64,000 bases of DNA from assembly GCF_000427335.1 (NCBI RefSeq), contig NZ_ATMR01000037.1, positions 28,410 to 92,409 on the forward strand. The letters are read 5' to 3'. The notes under the pieces are model-generated. The model did no database searches, was not told the origin of the DNA, and worked only from the letters and a program-made list of their open reading frames with translations. A program made the translations under genes and the position numbers. Source of the DNA: Winogradskyella psychrotolerans RS-3. GTDB lineage: Bacteria; Bacteroidota; Bacteroidia; Flavobacteriales; Flavobacteriaceae. Below, piece by piece: positions 1-10,381 of this stretch; within the stretch, counting starts at the first letter, position 1, and each line of letters opens with the position of its first letter.

Positions 1-172
1 TGTTAGCGACGGCAACTGATGGAATACTAAAGTCTATGGCAACATCAGCATCGGCAAAATCATAATTAGAATCTGCATCTGATACTTTCAATACAATACT
101 GTGACTGCGATTTACTGCGATAGCCTCAATACTTTTGCCCATTCTTCCATAACCGAGTAAAGCTATTTTCAT
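1..172 (-). CDS. dapB: 4-hydroxy-tetrahydrodipicolinate reductase, N-terminal part
   Basis: This gene runs off the left edge, so only about the first 57 codons are present. The start reads MKIALLGYGRMGKSIE, a Rossmann nucleotide-binding loop (GYGRMG) at the very N-terminus. It is followed by a conserved-looking VAIDFS segment, as in the DapB family. DapB makes tetrahydrodipicolinate with NAD(P)H in the lysine and diaminopimelate pathway in the cytoplasm. The DUF5683 gene ends one base downstream of this start, so dapB is the distal gene of a parA-parB-DUF5683-dapB run. The catalytic C-terminal half lies outside the window. Confidence 0.85.
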   Translation of the reverse strand, partial: MKIALLGYGRMGKSIEAIAVNRSHSIVLKVSDADSNYDFADADVAIDFSIPSVAVAN

Positions 173-173
173 G

Positions 174-761
174 TTAAAATTTAAAATTAAACGTTAGTCC
201 CAAATCCGAAGTGTTTTCCATTTGGTTATACTGATAATGTGGACTAAGACTTAGGTTTTCGTCGACATTAAATTGAAGTAAATGTGCGTCTATATTAGCA
301 TCAATAATATTTAGAGCATATAAGCCTAAAGTTATTAAAACAGACATTTCTTTATTTCGCCTAAACTGTTCTTGTGCTCTAATAAGTCCCTCATCAGAAA
401 TTGAACCATAAAATTCGTCTGTTGTATAACCTGCTAAACGACTTTTATAAGCATCTCTATAACGGTCAAACTGCTTATCATTATTAATAAAGAAATATAC
501 TCCTGTACCTATGGCTCCCCAAACAATCGGAATTTTCCAATATTTTTTATTGTAAGCCTGACCTAAACCAGGAAGTACTGCAGAGTAAAAAGCAGCCTTA
601 GAAGGTCTTAAAGGATCTATTTCTTTTTTAATTAAGGTTTCGTTCGCAATAATTGGACTTTCTTCTATGGCAATACTAATGCTGTCTTTTTCTATTTGTG
701 AAAATGAAAAAAGTACAGAAAACAAGCAGGCTAAAAGACTGTAAAACCCTCTATTTGTCAC
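174..761 (-). CDS. DUF5683 domain-containing membrane protein
   Basis: The 195-residue protein starts with a signal peptide (hydrophobic residues 8-21, ending FSFSQ). The DUF5683 core runs from about residue 50: an RPSKAAFYSAVLPGLGQAYN-type segment, then KYWKIPIVW, a membrane segment, and a DRYRDAYKSRLAG block. Function is unknown; the family is common in Bacteroidota and often sits beside parB. The start overlaps the end of parB by 11 bases, so the two are probably translated together. The assignment rests on the PGLGQAYN/KYWK pattern. Confidence 0.8.
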   Translation of the reverse strand: MTNRGFYSLLACLFSVLFSFSQIEKDSISIAIEESPIIANETLIKKEIDPLRPSKAAFYSAVLPGLGQAYNKKYWKIPIVWGAIGTGVYFFINNDKQFDRYRDAYKSRLAGYTTDEFYGSISDEGLIRAQEQFRRNKEMSVLITLGLYALNIIDANIDAHLLQFNVDENLSLSPHYQYNQMENTSDLGLTFNFKF

Positions 762-1653
762 GTTGAACTAATTTTTTAATTCGGTTAAAATCTTCTTCAG
801 AATGGAACGGTATTGTTATTTTTCCGCTTCCTGTCTTAGTAACCTTAACGTCTATCTTATGACCGAAGTATTCTGAAAAGTCTCTTACCCCTTTTTTAAT
901 ATGCTTGGGAATTTCGAAAGTAGGTTCTTCTGTTTTAGCTGGTGCATCAGAATTTAAGTTCTTTACTAATTGTTCCGTAGCTCTAACGGATAATTTATTG
1001 GTAATGATTTTTTCGTAAACTTCTAGTTGATCTACTTGGTCTTCAATATTGACCATAGCTCTCCCATGACCCATGCTAATAAAACCATCTCTCATACCTG
1101 TTTGTATGATTGGATCTAGCTTTAATAAACGTAAATAATTTGCAATTGTAGAACGTTTTTTTCCAACACGTTCGCTCATTTGCTCTTGTGTTAGTTGAAT
1201 TTCATCAATTAAACGTTGATACGATAAAGCAATTTCTATTGGGTCTAAATCTTGACGTTGAATATTCTCTACCAAAGCCATTTCTAATGACTCTTGGTCA
1301 TTAGCAATTCTTATATATGCCGGAATGACTTCTAATCCAATTAGTTTTGAAGCTCTAAAACGACGCTCACCAGATACTAATTGGTATTTGTTAAATGCTA
1401 ATTTTCTAACCGTTATAGGTTGAATAACTCCAAGCTCGCGAATGGAAGACGCAAGTTCTTTTAATGTTTCTTCATTAAAATTAGTTCTTGGTTGAAATGG
1501 ATTGACCTCAATACTTTCAATATCGAGTTCTACAATATTACCAACCACTTTATCTGCATTGATATCTTCGGCAGAATTTATATCGTTATCAGGATCTTTT
1601 AGTAAGGCAGAAAGACCACGTCCTAATGCTTGTTTTTTTGTCGCTTTCGCCAT
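751..1653 (-). CDS. parB: chromosome-partitioning protein ParB
   Basis: ParB binds centromere-like parS sites and works with ParA to segregate chromosome origins. The 300-residue product begins with the usual ALGRGLSALL stretch (residues 9-18). The ParB/Srx domain follows, with NPFQPR and the GERRFRA box (around residues 95-101). Next comes a helix-turn-helix region (MSERVGKKRSTIANYLRLLKL) and a C-terminal dimerisation part. Length and domain order are normal. The last base of parA overlaps its ATG, indicating coupled translation. I saw no parS site in the window. Confidence 0.95.
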   Translation of the reverse strand: MAKATKKQALGRGLSALLKDPDNDINSAEDINADKVVGNIVELDIESIEVNPFQPRTNFNEETLKELASSIRELGVIQPITVRKLAFNKYQLVSGERRFRASKLIGLEVIPAYIRIANDQESLEMALVENIQRQDLDPIEIALSYQRLIDEIQLTQEQMSERVGKKRSTIANYLRLLKLDPIIQTGMRDGFISMGHGRAMVNIEDQVDQLEVYEKIITNKLSVRATEQLVKNLNSDAPAKTEEPTFEIPKHIKKGVRDFSEYFGHKIDVKVTKTGSGKITIPFHSEEDFNRIKKLVQRDK

Positions 1654-2420
1654 TATAATTCATTTTTCTTTATCAGCTCCTTTGCTAGGCTCAAATAATT
1701 TACTGCTCCTTTGCTGCTTACATCATAATTAATAATGCTCTCTCCATAACTTGGTGCTTCACCTAAGCGTACGTTTCTTTGAATAATCGTATCAAACACC
1801 ATATCACTAAAGTGTTTCTGAACTTCTTCTACGACCTGGTTAGATAAGCGTAAACGAGAATCGAACATTGTTAATAATAAACCTTCTATGTCTAACGCTT
1901 CATTATGGATTTTCTGTACACTTTTAATAGTATTTAACAGTTTACCTAAACCTTCTAATGCAAAATATTCACATTGAATAGGTATAATTACTGAATCTGC
2001 GGCTGTTAAGGCATTTAACGTAAGTAATCCTAGGGACGGCGCACAATCAATTAAAATGTAATCATATTCCGTTTTTAAATCGGTAATAGCCTTTTTAAGC
2101 ATGTATTCACGCTCTTCTTTATCTACTAACTCAATTTCTATAGCTACAAGATCGATATGAGCAGGTAAAATATCTACATTGGGTGCATTAGAAGCTACAA
2201 TGGCGTCTTTTGCTAAAGCAGTGTGTTCTAAAACCTGGTAGGAGCCTATCTCAACAGCGTCTACATCAATACCTAAACCCGAACTTGCGTTGGCTTGAGG
2301 ATCGGCATCTATAAGCAGCACTTTCTTCTCTAGGGCACCTAGTGAAGCGGCTAAATTTACTGAGGTTGTTGTCTTACCAACTCCTCCTTTCTGATTTGCT
2401 ATCGCAATGATTTTACCCAT
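1653..2420 (-). CDS. parA: chromosome-partitioning ATPase ParA (Soj)
   Basis: This is a 255-residue ParA/MinD-type ATPase that forms the dynamic partner of ParB in chromosome segregation. The deviant Walker A box KGGVGKTT is at residues 11-18. DADPQANAS (about 39-47) and the Walker B-like DYILIDCAPSLG segment (about 120-131) are also present. Its stop codon overlaps the parB start, so the two form one operon. The gene is the first of the group, with about 140 bp to the M16 protease upstream. Confidence 0.95.
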   Translation of the reverse strand: MGKIIAIANQKGGVGKTTTSVNLAASLGALEKKVLLIDADPQANASSGLGIDVDAVEIGSYQVLEHTALAKDAIVASNAPNVDILPAHIDLVAIEIELVDKEEREYMLKKAITDLKTEYDYILIDCAPSLGLLTLNALTAADSVIIPIQCEYFALEGLGKLLNTIKSVQKIHNEALDIEGLLLTMFDSRLRLSNQVVEEVQKHFSDMVFDTIIQRNVRLGEAPSYGESIINYDVSSKGAVNYLSLAKELIKKNEL

Positions 2421-2499
2421 TAAATGATTTGGTTAAATATAAGGGCTTAAAATTACGATTATTTACGACTTTAAGAAATTGAAGTTGTTAACAGTTCTA

Positions 2500-2541
2500 T
2501 AAAAAAAAGCAGCCTTCTATAGAAATATAAAAGGCTGCTTA
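2500..2541 (-). terminator. rho-independent terminator after the M16 protease gene
   Basis: An inverted repeat (AAGCAGCCTT at 2507-2516 and AAGGCTGCTT at 2531-2540) is followed on the minus strand by eight T residues (A run at 2501-2508 on the plus strand). It sits just beyond the stop codon of the M16 gene and separates it from parA. Confidence 0.85.
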
Positions 2542-2558
2542 ATATTAAGAGGATAATT

Positions 2559-5402
2559 TTATTTTTCTGGATTATGAATACCAGTGATATAACCTTGAGT
2601 TAAATATTTTTTTGCCGCATCGTGCAGGTCGGCTACGGTTAAGCTATTTACAGCATCTTCAAATTTTAAAATGTTATGTGCATCTTTTTTGAGGTAGTCT
2701 GCATTTTTAAGCTGCCCTAACCAAAATCTATTGGTTTTTAAATCTTCTTTATAATCTAAGATTTGAGCTTTTTTTACTTTTTCTAAATCTTTTTCTGTTG
2801 GGCCTTCTTTTACTAAAAGATCGACTTCTTTCATCGTTGCTGTTATAAGTTTATCAACATTTTCCGGACCGCAAGGAAAGCTAATGTTAAACCTAAACCA
2901 ATCATAAGGCATATTACTAATACTCGCATTGGCACCAGCTCCGTATACGCCTCCTTCTTCTTCACGTAACTTTTCAATTAATTTAATTGATAAAACTTCA
3001 GCTAAACTTTTTAAGGCATGAGCTTCTTTTTCACTGTAATCGGTTGGACCGTGATAAGTTATTCTTACTGAGCTTTTTGGATCTTCGCCTTTCTCAATAA
3101 TCTTTTTATGAGAACCTGTTAAGGGTCTAAAATCGCTTACGTTATAAGATTCGTTGCTTTTAGTTGAAGGTAAACTAGCTAAATAAGTTTCGCATAATTC
3201 AACAAACTTAGTTTCGTCAATATTACCTACAAAATAGAAATGGAAATCACCTGCATCGGCAAAACGTTCTTTGTATTTTTCGTATGCTAAATTATAATCT
3301 GCGTTATCCATGTCTTCAGCAGTTGGGAATCCGGTATATCTTGGGTTTTTTCCATAAATAAACTCTGACAATTGATCTTGAAAATAAAATTGTGGACTAG
3401 ATAGAAGATTGCCTAAAAACGCCTTTTGTTTATCAGCAAAACTTTTAAAGGCGTTTTCATCTTTATTTAAAGCCGTAAAGTGTAGATGCGTTAATTGAAA
3501 TAGTGTTTCTAAATCTTTAGGTGTTGTATTGCCTGATAACCCTTCGCTATAAGTGCCAATTGACAATCTTACATTTGCAATTTTACCAGACATCATTTTT
3601 CCTAATTCAATCTTATCAAAACCATTAACTCCAGCTTCTGTTAAACCTCCATTAGCATTAGAAGTTGCTTTGTAGTCTTCATCAGTATATAACGAAGTTC
3701 CTCCATAGCTAAACGCGTCAAATAAAATTTCATCATTCTTAAAATCAGTCTTTTTGTAAGTTACTGTAGCTCCATTGCTTAATAATAACGTGGTTGTGCC
3801 TAGTGTTTCATCTGTTTTATAGTCTGCGATACTGCCTTTTGATGGCATTTTAGTCATTAAAGATGAAGCAACAGCCTTGTCTTCATAAGGTTTTAAATCC
3901 ATTGCATTAACAGAATCTAATAATTCTAATACTTCCGCTTCTTTAACTTGTTCTAAATCGTCTTTTTCTGGACCTGTAAGTATAATAACGCGGTTGTCTT
4001 CTTTGATATAAGATTTAATCAATGCGTTAACTTCATCTAATGTAATAGTTGGTAATTGTGCATTCATAAAGTCGAATCTCCAATCCATACTAGGAATAGG
4101 GTTTTGCTCTAAGAAATTACTAACGTAACGGCCGACAATTCTGTTAGATTCCATTTTGTCTCTATCTTTAAAGGCGCGTTCCATATTGGCAATGATGTCT
4201 TTTTTAGCACGATTAAATTCTCCTTCAAAAAAGCCATGTTGAAGAACACGTTGATTTTCTACTAAAAGTGTTTTTAATGCGTCTAATTGTCCGGTCGGAC
4301 TCGTCATAGCAGAAGATTGAAAAGCATTCTTAGTACGTGCATACGTGCCGCCGTAGTAAGTAAAGCCATATACAAAAGGAGGATTGTCTCCATTTCTAAT
4401 TTCATCTAGTCGATTATTTATCATTTGAGAGAATAAATTCTCAACCATAGATTTTCTATAATCAGCGTAAGTAACATCTGGTTTAGAGTTTACTTTATCT
4501 TTAAACATTAATTGTACGTTTGAAAATGGTGCTTCCTTATCGGATTCAATGGCAACAAAGGTTTCCTTATGGTTAGGTAAATCGAATGATGGTCTTGGTT
4601 TTGGGTTTTTCGGATTTTTTATATGTCCGAAATGTGACTTTATTTTTTCTTCTAATACTGATACATCAATATCTCCCACGGCAATTACGGCCATTAAATC
4701 TGGTCTGTACCAATCTTTATAAAAACGCTTTAGGCTTTCGTATTTAAAAGTTTCTAAATTCTCTTTTGTGCCAATAGGAAGTCGTTCTGCATACATGGAA
4801 CCATGCATCATTTTTGGTAAGTATTCTTGCATCATGCGTTCGTCAGCTCCTTTACCTAAACGGTATTCTTCTAAAACAACACCACGTTCATTGTCTATCT
4901 CTTCATCGGTTAAAAGCGCGTTGTGCGCCCAATCTTCTATGATTTGAAAACCTTTTTCAAGTTTTTCCGGATCATCGCTAGGAATAGGGAGGATGTAAAC
5001 AGTTTCATCGAAACTAGTATAAGCATTTAGGTGCGCTCCAAACTTTACACCAATACTTTGAAGGTAATCAACTAACTCATTTTTTTTGAAATTTTTGGTG
5101 CCATTAAAGCACATATGTTCCATAAAGTGTGCTAAGCCTAATTGGTCTTCGTCTTCTAGAATAGAACCAGCATTAATAACAAGTCTCAGTTCGACTTTGT
5201 TTTCAGGTTTTGGGTTGTTTTGAATGTAATAAGTGAGACCGTTTGATAAAGTGCCTGTTTTTACATTAGGGTCTGTGGGAATGAGATCTGATGGATTGTA
5301 AGTAACTTTTGAATCTGGTGTTGTGGCTACAACCTGAGCATTTAAGGGAAATACAAAGGTTAGACACATTATTACTAATGTACCAATACTAAATTTTTTC
5401 AT
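2559..5402 (-). CDS. M16 family zinc metallopeptidase, two-domain
   Basis: The 947-residue secreted or periplasmic protease of the insulinase/pitrilysin family has a signal peptide (residues 1-22, ending LNAQ). The inverted zinc motif HxxEH reads HFMEH and lies around residue 91. The downstream glutamate helix is seen in the DNERGVVLEEYRLG region. A second M16-like half follows from about residue 520 and lacks the HxxEH motif, as usual for the inactive partner domain. Length suits a full two-unit M16 protein of Bacteroidota. Its physiological substrate cannot be told from the sequence. It is transcribed alone and has its own terminator. Confidence 0.92.
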   Translation of the reverse strand: MKKFSIGTLVIMCLTFVFPLNAQVVATTPDSKVTYNPSDLIPTDPNVKTGTLSNGLTYYIQNNPKPENKVELRLVINAGSILEDEDQLGLAHFMEHMCFNGTKNFKKNELVDYLQSIGVKFGAHLNAYTSFDETVYILPIPSDDPEKLEKGFQIIEDWAHNALLTDEEIDNERGVVLEEYRLGKGADERMMQEYLPKMMHGSMYAERLPIGTKENLETFKYESLKRFYKDWYRPDLMAVIAVGDIDVSVLEEKIKSHFGHIKNPKNPKPRPSFDLPNHKETFVAIESDKEAPFSNVQLMFKDKVNSKPDVTYADYRKSMVENLFSQMINNRLDEIRNGDNPPFVYGFTYYGGTYARTKNAFQSSAMTSPTGQLDALKTLLVENQRVLQHGFFEGEFNRAKKDIIANMERAFKDRDKMESNRIVGRYVSNFLEQNPIPSMDWRFDFMNAQLPTITLDEVNALIKSYIKEDNRVIILTGPEKDDLEQVKEAEVLELLDSVNAMDLKPYEDKAVASSLMTKMPSKGSIADYKTDETLGTTTLLLSNGATVTYKKTDFKNDEILFDAFSYGGTSLYTDEDYKATSNANGGLTEAGVNGFDKIELGKMMSGKIANVRLSIGTYSEGLSGNTTPKDLETLFQLTHLHFTALNKDENAFKSFADKQKAFLGNLLSSPQFYFQDQLSEFIYGKNPRYTGFPTAEDMDNADYNLAYEKYKERFADAGDFHFYFVGNIDETKFVELCETYLASLPSTKSNESYNVSDFRPLTGSHKKIIEKGEDPKSSVRITYHGPTDYSEKEAHALKSLAEVLSIKLIEKLREEEGGVYGAGANASISNMPYDWFRFNISFPCGPENVDKLITATMKEVDLLVKEGPTEKDLEKVKKAQILDYKEDLKTNRFWLGQLKNADYLKKDAHNILKFEDAVNSLTVADLHDAAKKYLTQGYITGIHNPEK

Positions 5403-5502
5403 TGATTGCTGGATTTAATGGATTAGTGTTTATAAGAAATTTCCACTAATTTAAACATAAAATCATGAAAGTTAAAGGAATAACGATATTTTAACTAAAC
5501 AC

Positions 5503-6441
5503 TTAGTTTGAAGATAGAGCTTGTCTGTTCAAAAATTTTAGAACTGAATTAAAGTAATCTTCGCCTCCAGTTTCCCAAAGATCTGAATGGCCAGCTGATT
5601 CTATTTCTATAAATTCTTTATCAATACTTTTAATCCTAGAGAAGTTCGCTTTGCCATTTGTGATTGGGATTGGTTTGTCTTTTCCGCCGTGAACAACTAG
5701 TATCGGTTGTGTAATATTTTCACTGTATTTGTATGGGTTAGCGTCATCGGGATTGAAATCGGCAATACGTCCTGCTCTGTCAACTAAATAATTACTGAAT
5801 AATTCTAGGTTGAACCCTGCGTGACGCTTAAAATAATATTGAATATTTGTTTTTAAGTTTTTATATGAACTTTCTGCAATGCCGTATTTAATACGCTTAT
5901 CCATTCCCATTGCTTGTAATGTAAACGCACCTCCTATGGATTGTCCCCAAAGACCGATGTTGCCTAAATTTTCATCTTTAATTAATTGGCTAATTAGTGT
6001 CTGAATGTCTTTTGTTTCTTTAACTCCATACGTAAGAAACTGACCTTCGCTTTCGCCAAACCCTCTAGAATCTAACGCTACCGAGTTAAAGCCATTTGTA
6101 GCTAAAAATTCACTTAACCCGAGAAAATGATCTTTATTATGGCTACTACCATGCAATAATATTATTGTGCCTTTAGTGTTTTGTAAGCTCGAGTATGTTA
6201 ATAGGGCAGATAGCTTAAGGTTGTCAAAGGTTATAATCGTTAACTTCTTTCTTTTGAATTTAGAGTTGTCGTTAGATTCTAATTGGGCATTTATAACTTT
6301 TTCTGTTTTAAACAGTTGAGCAATAGGATTTCTTGTTTGCATTATAAAACGAGGGAAAACAAAATGTATAAGTATTAATCCTGCTATAGTTAGAATTAGT
6401 AAAACACGTTTTATGAATTTTGTTTTTCTGTTTTTTTTCAT
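5503..6441 (-). CDS. alpha/beta hydrolase, membrane-anchored
   Basis: The 312-residue protein has a basic N-terminus and one membrane helix (residues 12-30) followed by an alpha/beta-hydrolase fold. Visible landmarks are LLHGSSHNKD (oxyanion-loop region), DSRGFGES, the nucleophile elbow GQSIGG with Ser as nucleophile, the acid in HGGKDKPIP, and the catalytic His in AGHSDLW. This pattern resembles the BEM46/YfhR-type serine hydrolases. The substrate is unknown. It stands between the M16 protease and methylmalonyl-CoA mutase genes with no overlaps. Confidence 0.85.
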   Translation of the reverse strand: MKKNRKTKFIKRVLLILTIAGLILIHFVFPRFIMQTRNPIAQLFKTEKVINAQLESNDNSKFKRKKLTIITFDNLKLSALLTYSSLQNTKGTIILLHGSSHNKDHFLGLSEFLATNGFNSVALDSRGFGESEGQFLTYGVKETKDIQTLISQLIKDENLGNIGLWGQSIGGAFTLQAMGMDKRIKYGIAESSYKNLKTNIQYYFKRHAGFNLELFSNYLVDRAGRIADFNPDDANPYKYSENITQPILVVHGGKDKPIPITNGKANFSRIKSIDKEFIEIESAGHSDLWETGGEDYFNSVLKFLNRQALSSN

Positions 6442-6494
6442 GCAGGATTGGAGCTATTTAGTGGGGTATGAAATTTGAAAAGAAAAGCGATATA

Positions 6495-8618
6495 CTAGTC
6501 AATCAGTATTTCCAAAATCTGAATAGCGGCTTCACTAATTTTAGTTCCCGGCCCAAAGACAGCAACAGCACCAGCGTCGAATAAATATTGGTAATCTTGT
6601 TTCGGTATCACACCACCAACGATGACCATAATATCATCTCTACCGTATTTTTTTAGTTCTTCTATTACTTGAGGCACTAGAGTTTTATGTCCTGCTGCTA
6701 AGGAAGATATGCCAAGTATGTGAACGTCATTTTCAACGGCTTGCTTTGCGGCTTCTTTTGGTGTTTGAAAGAGTGGTCCAATGTCTACATCAAACCCTAC
6801 ATCTGCATAACTCGTAGCAACAACTTTAGCACCTCTGTCGTGTCCATCTTGTCCCATTTTGGCAATCATAATTCGAGGTCTTCGTCCGTCTTGCTCTGCA
6901 AATTGATTTGCTAATTCTCTTGCTTTTTGAAAGCTTTTGTCGTCTTTTATTTCTTTGCTATACACGCCTGAAAATGATTTAATTTGTGCTTTATATCTGC
7001 CAAACTCAACTTCTAGAGCATCGCTTATCTCTCCTAAAGTTGCACGTTTTCTTGCAGCATCTACTGCTAAAGCTAATAAATTTCCTTCACTTGTCTTTGC
7101 GGATTCTGTTAGTTTTAACAATGCCTCTGTGACGGCGGTATTATCACGACTTGCTTTTATGCTGTTTAAGCGCTCAATTTGCTGTAGTCTTACGGTTTGA
7201 TTGTCTACTTCGAGAGTGGATATTGGGTCTTCTTGTTCTAAGCGGTATTTGTTAACTCCAACAATAATGTCTTGTGTTGAGTCTATCCTGGCCTGTTTGC
7301 GAGCCGCAGCTTCTTCGATGCGTAGTTTGGGTATGCCAGCCTCAATAGCTTTGGTCATGCCACCTAGTTCTTCGACTTCCTGTATAAGTTTCCACGCTTC
7401 TTTCGTAATGTCGTCAGTCAGTTTTTCAACATAATAACTACCAGCCCAGGGATCTACAGTTTTTGTGATCTGCGTTTCTTGTTGTAAATATATCTGTGTA
7501 TTTCTTGCGATACGAGCAGAAAAGTCTGTTGGTAAAGCAATAGCTTCGTCTAAAGCGTTAGTGTGCAAGCTTTGTGTGCCGCCAAAGGCTGCTGCTGAGG
7601 CTTCAATGCAGGTTCTTGCTACGTTGTTAAAAGGGTCTTGCTCGGTAAGACTCCAGCCAGACGTTTGGCAGTGGGTTCTTAGTGCTAACGACTTCTGATT
7701 CTTTGGGTTGAATTGCTTTACGAGTTTTGCCCATAACATTCGCGCAGCACGCATTTTGGCGATTTCCATAAAGTGATTCATGCCAATTGCCCAGAAAAAG
7801 GATAATCTCGGGGCGAAAGTGTCAATGTCCATACCTGCTTCAAGCCCTTTTCTTATATACTCTAGGCCATCTGCTAAGGTGTATGCTAATTCGATATCAC
7901 AAGTGGCTCCTGCTTCTTGCATGTGGTAGCCTGATATGCTAATACTGTTGAACTTTGGCATATTCTTGCTAGAGTATTCAAATATGTCAGAGATGATCTT
8001 CATAGATGGAGTAGGTGGGTAGATGTAGGTATTTCTCACCATAAACTCTTTTAGGATGTCATTTTGAATCGTTCCTGCGAGTTGATCTGGTTGAACTCCT
8101 TGTTCTTCTGCAGCTACAATATAAAATGCCATAATGGGTAACACGGCTCCGTTCATTGTCATGGATACCGACATTTTATCTAATGGGATTTGGTCGAAGA
8201 GAATTTTCATGTCTTCAACCGAGTCTATGGCTACACCTGCTTTACCAACATCTCCAACTACACGTTCGTGATCAGAATCATAGCCTCTGTGTGTGGCTAA
8301 GTCGAAGGCTACTGATAATCCTTTTTGGCCTGCGGCTAGATTTCTTCTGTAAAAAGCATTACTCTCTTCTGCTGTAGAAAAGCCTGCATATTGTCTAATC
8401 GTCCATGGTCTGCGGACATACATAGTTGAATATGGTCCACGAAGATTTGGTGCGATGCCAGCAACAAAATTGAGGTGTTCTAAATCTTGAATATCAGCTT
8501 TTGAATAGTACGATTTTACGGTGATATTTTCGGCTGTTAAAAAGTCGTTTTCTTCTTCAGGATTTATGCTTCTCGCTTCGTTCTTTAGGGTTATATGTTG
8601 AAGGTTTTTTCTTGACAT
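6495..8618 (-). CDS. scpA: methylmalonyl-CoA mutase, large (catalytic) subunit
   Basis: This enzyme interconverts (R)-methylmalonyl-CoA and succinyl-CoA with adenosylcobalamin, linking propionate metabolism to the TCA cycle. The 707-residue protein has the TIM-barrel N-terminal domain ([18 protein letters not shown], then TMNGAVLP, and [12 protein letters not shown]). The C-terminal B12 domain carries the DGHDRG base-off histidine motif near residue 590 and closes with GGVIPKQDY and FGPGT. Length is typical. The small-subunit gene lies 55 bp upstream in the same direction, forming an operon. A riboswitch-controlled B12-uptake operon lies about 8 kb away. Confidence 0.95.
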   Translation of the reverse strand: MSRKNLQHITLKNEARSINPEEENDFLTAENITVKSYYSKADIQDLEHLNFVAGIAPNLRGPYSTMYVRRPWTIRQYAGFSTAEESNAFYRRNLAAGQKGLSVAFDLATHRGYDSDHERVVGDVGKAGVAIDSVEDMKILFDQIPLDKMSVSMTMNGAVLPIMAFYIVAAEEQGVQPDQLAGTIQNDILKEFMVRNTYIYPPTPSMKIISDIFEYSSKNMPKFNSISISGYHMQEAGATCDIELAYTLADGLEYIRKGLEAGMDIDTFAPRLSFFWAIGMNHFMEIAKMRAARMLWAKLVKQFNPKNQKSLALRTHCQTSGWSLTEQDPFNNVARTCIEASAAAFGGTQSLHTNALDEAIALPTDFSARIARNTQIYLQQETQITKTVDPWAGSYYVEKLTDDITKEAWKLIQEVEELGGMTKAIEAGIPKLRIEEAAARKQARIDSTQDIIVGVNKYRLEQEDPISTLEVDNQTVRLQQIERLNSIKASRDNTAVTEALLKLTESAKTSEGNLLALAVDAARKRATLGEISDALEVEFGRYKAQIKSFSGVYSKEIKDDKSFQKARELANQFAEQDGRRPRIMIAKMGQDGHDRGAKVVATSYADVGFDVDIGPLFQTPKEAAKQAVENDVHILGISSLAAGHKTLVPQVIEELKKYGRDDIMVIVGGVIPKQDYQYLFDAGAVAVFGPGTKISEAAIQILEILID

Positions 8619-8673
8619 TATGAATGTGTTTTTAAGGGTGTAAAGCTACTATAGGTTTTTTCTATAGTGAGTT

Positions 8674-10062
8674 TTACTCCTTGCTTAATCTTTTGATTTC
8701 CAATTTTTCAGATAATCTTTTCTCAATAATTGGTTCAATTAAAGTTTTGCGCTTTTCGATTTTTAAAAATGGACTAACTTCTAGGTCAGCTTTCATTTTG
8801 TCTTCTGAATTGGGATGCTTGTTGGTGCCTAATAGGACTAATTTTTCAGCATCAAAATCGGCTTGTTCTTTAGCGGCACTTTCTTTAATTTTTCGCTGAA
8901 TGGTGCCTTCTTTCATCTGACTTAAAAAACCTCCATTCGCTTCAATATCTTTAAAAAGTTCTAATGCTTTTTCGGCTAATTGTTCAGTTAAACTTTCAAT
9001 ATAATAAGCTCCATCTGCAGGATTATTTACTTTGTCAAAGTAGCTTTCATTCTTTAAAACTAAGAGCTGGTTTCTGGCAATGCGATCTCCAAATTCATTT
9101 GGTTTATGGAATAAAGCATCATAAGGTAGGTTGCAAATTACATTTGCACCACCAAGAATGGCACTCATGCATTCCGTTGTGGTTCTCAACATATTAATGT
9201 TATAATCGTAAATGGTTGTATTGCGTTTACTCGGTGTGGCAATGATTCTACATTCTGTATTTACACTATATTCGGAAGCTAGTGTTGACCATAATTGGCG
9301 TAAAGCTCTAATTTTTGCTATTTCGAAGAAGTAGTTTGAACCGATTGATATGTTAAATGTCACGTTTACTTCACTTAAAGACGTGTCTTTATGTTCTTCG
9401 TAGATATTTAAATACTCATTAACATGAGCTAAACTGTATGCTAATTGCTGTACAATTGTAGCTCCGGCATTTTGGTATAACCCCAAATCTATACTGATTT
9501 GTTTTGTTGATTTTACAATCGCTTTAAATTTACTAAAATCATCATTGAGGTTGCTAAACCAGTTTCCTGTTTTGGCTAGATTTCCTATGATGTCTGTGTG
9601 GATATGAATTTCACTTTGACTTGGCTCAGTGATCATGCTCCGAGTAGCAGAAAGGGTGTTTTCAATATAGTCTTTAGAAAGAAAATCACACTTAACATCA
9701 ACACTTGTTTTAGTTAAATCAATATTTTGAAACAAATCTTTAGTGGAGACAGTTTCTGATTCAATATTGAAAATTAAACTTTCAGCACCGCGATAAATAG
9801 CATCTATAGCTTTTAAATTAGCGACTTTAGCATCTGTAACTACAATAGATTGACATATTTTCCATTTGGTTGCCTTGCTTTTTGAAACTTCAGGTAAGGT
9901 TTCAAATTCATCTGCATGGTAAAACGGTTTTACATTGATGTCTTCATTGGTTTTCCAGATTAGTGTATCGTTATAATCTGCACCTTTGAGATCGACTTGT
10001 ATTTTTTGTTTCCATGCTTTTGAAGACACAGAATCAAAATCTTTAAATAATGATTTACTCAT
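8674..10062 (-). CDS. methylmalonyl-CoA mutase, small subunit
   Basis: This is the non-catalytic partner of the mutase encoded just downstream. I chose the ATG at 10062 (MSKSLFKDFDS) because it overlaps the stop of the upstream divIC-like gene by 8 bases; an ORF start at 10098 would overlap that gene more. The 462 residues match the mutase barrel (KAWKQKIQVDLKGADYNDTL, YFEIAKIRALRQLW, RIARNQ, DPADG-like NNPADGAYYIE). The C-terminal B12-binding-like domain seen in longer family members is absent, so this is a short form. Gene order is udk, divIC-like, small subunit, large subunit. Confidence 0.9.
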   Translation of the reverse strand: MSKSLFKDFDSVSSKAWKQKIQVDLKGADYNDTLIWKTNEDINVKPFYHADEFETLPEVSKSKATKWKICQSIVVTDAKVANLKAIDAIYRGAESLIFNIESETVSTKDLFQNIDLTKTSVDVKCDFLSKDYIENTLSATRSMITEPSQSEIHIHTDIIGNLAKTGNWFSNLNDDFSKFKAIVKSTKQISIDLGLYQNAGATIVQQLAYSLAHVNEYLNIYEEHKDTSLSEVNVTFNISIGSNYFFEIAKIRALRQLWSTLASEYSVNTECRIIATPSKRNTTIYDYNINMLRTTTECMSAILGGANVICNLPYDALFHKPNEFGDRIARNQLLVLKNESYFDKVNNPADGAYYIESLTEQLAEKALELFKDIEANGGFLSQMKEGTIQRKIKESAAKEQADFDAEKLVLLGTNKHPNSEDKMKADLEVSPFLKIEKRKTLIEPIIEKRLSEKLEIKRLSKE

Positions 10063-10381
10063 CTTGTTTGTTTTTCGGAATACTGTCTTCGTATTCAATA
10101 ATGAAAATATCTTCGTTAGATTTCTTCATATAGTAAGTTTCGCGCGCTGTACGCTCAATACCTTCGTCTGTACTTAGTTCTTTAATGGCTTTGTTGTCTT
10201 TAGCCATCTCTTTACGGTAGTGTTTTTTTTGGTATTCTAATTCGTTAATATCTCCATTTAACTCATGATGAAATAACCATGAATGCGCATCAAAAAATAA
10301 CATCCAAACCATGAAAACGACAAGAACTATAACATAGATGTTCTTAAGAGGTTTTAGATATTTAATATTGAATTTAGACAT
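10055..10381 (-). CDS. FtsB/DivIC-like septum formation initiator
   Basis: The 108-residue protein has a short cytoplasmic N-terminus, one membrane helix (about residues 13-31, IYVIVLVVFMVWMLFF) and a coiled-coil stretch (INELEYQKKHYRKEMAKDNK). It then has a TDEGIERTARETYYMKK region typical of FtsB/DivIC proteins. In other bacteria these bridge the membrane during septum assembly by forming a complex with FtsL and FtsQ/DivIB. Its ATG overlaps the udk stop by one base and its stop overlaps the mutase small-subunit start, so it is deep inside an operon. Confidence 0.85.
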   Translation of the reverse strand: MSKFNIKYLKPLKNIYVIVLVVFMVWMLFFDAHSWLFHHELNGDINELEYQKKHYRKEMAKDNKAIKELSTDEGIERTARETYYMKKSNEDIFIIEYEDSIPKNKQDE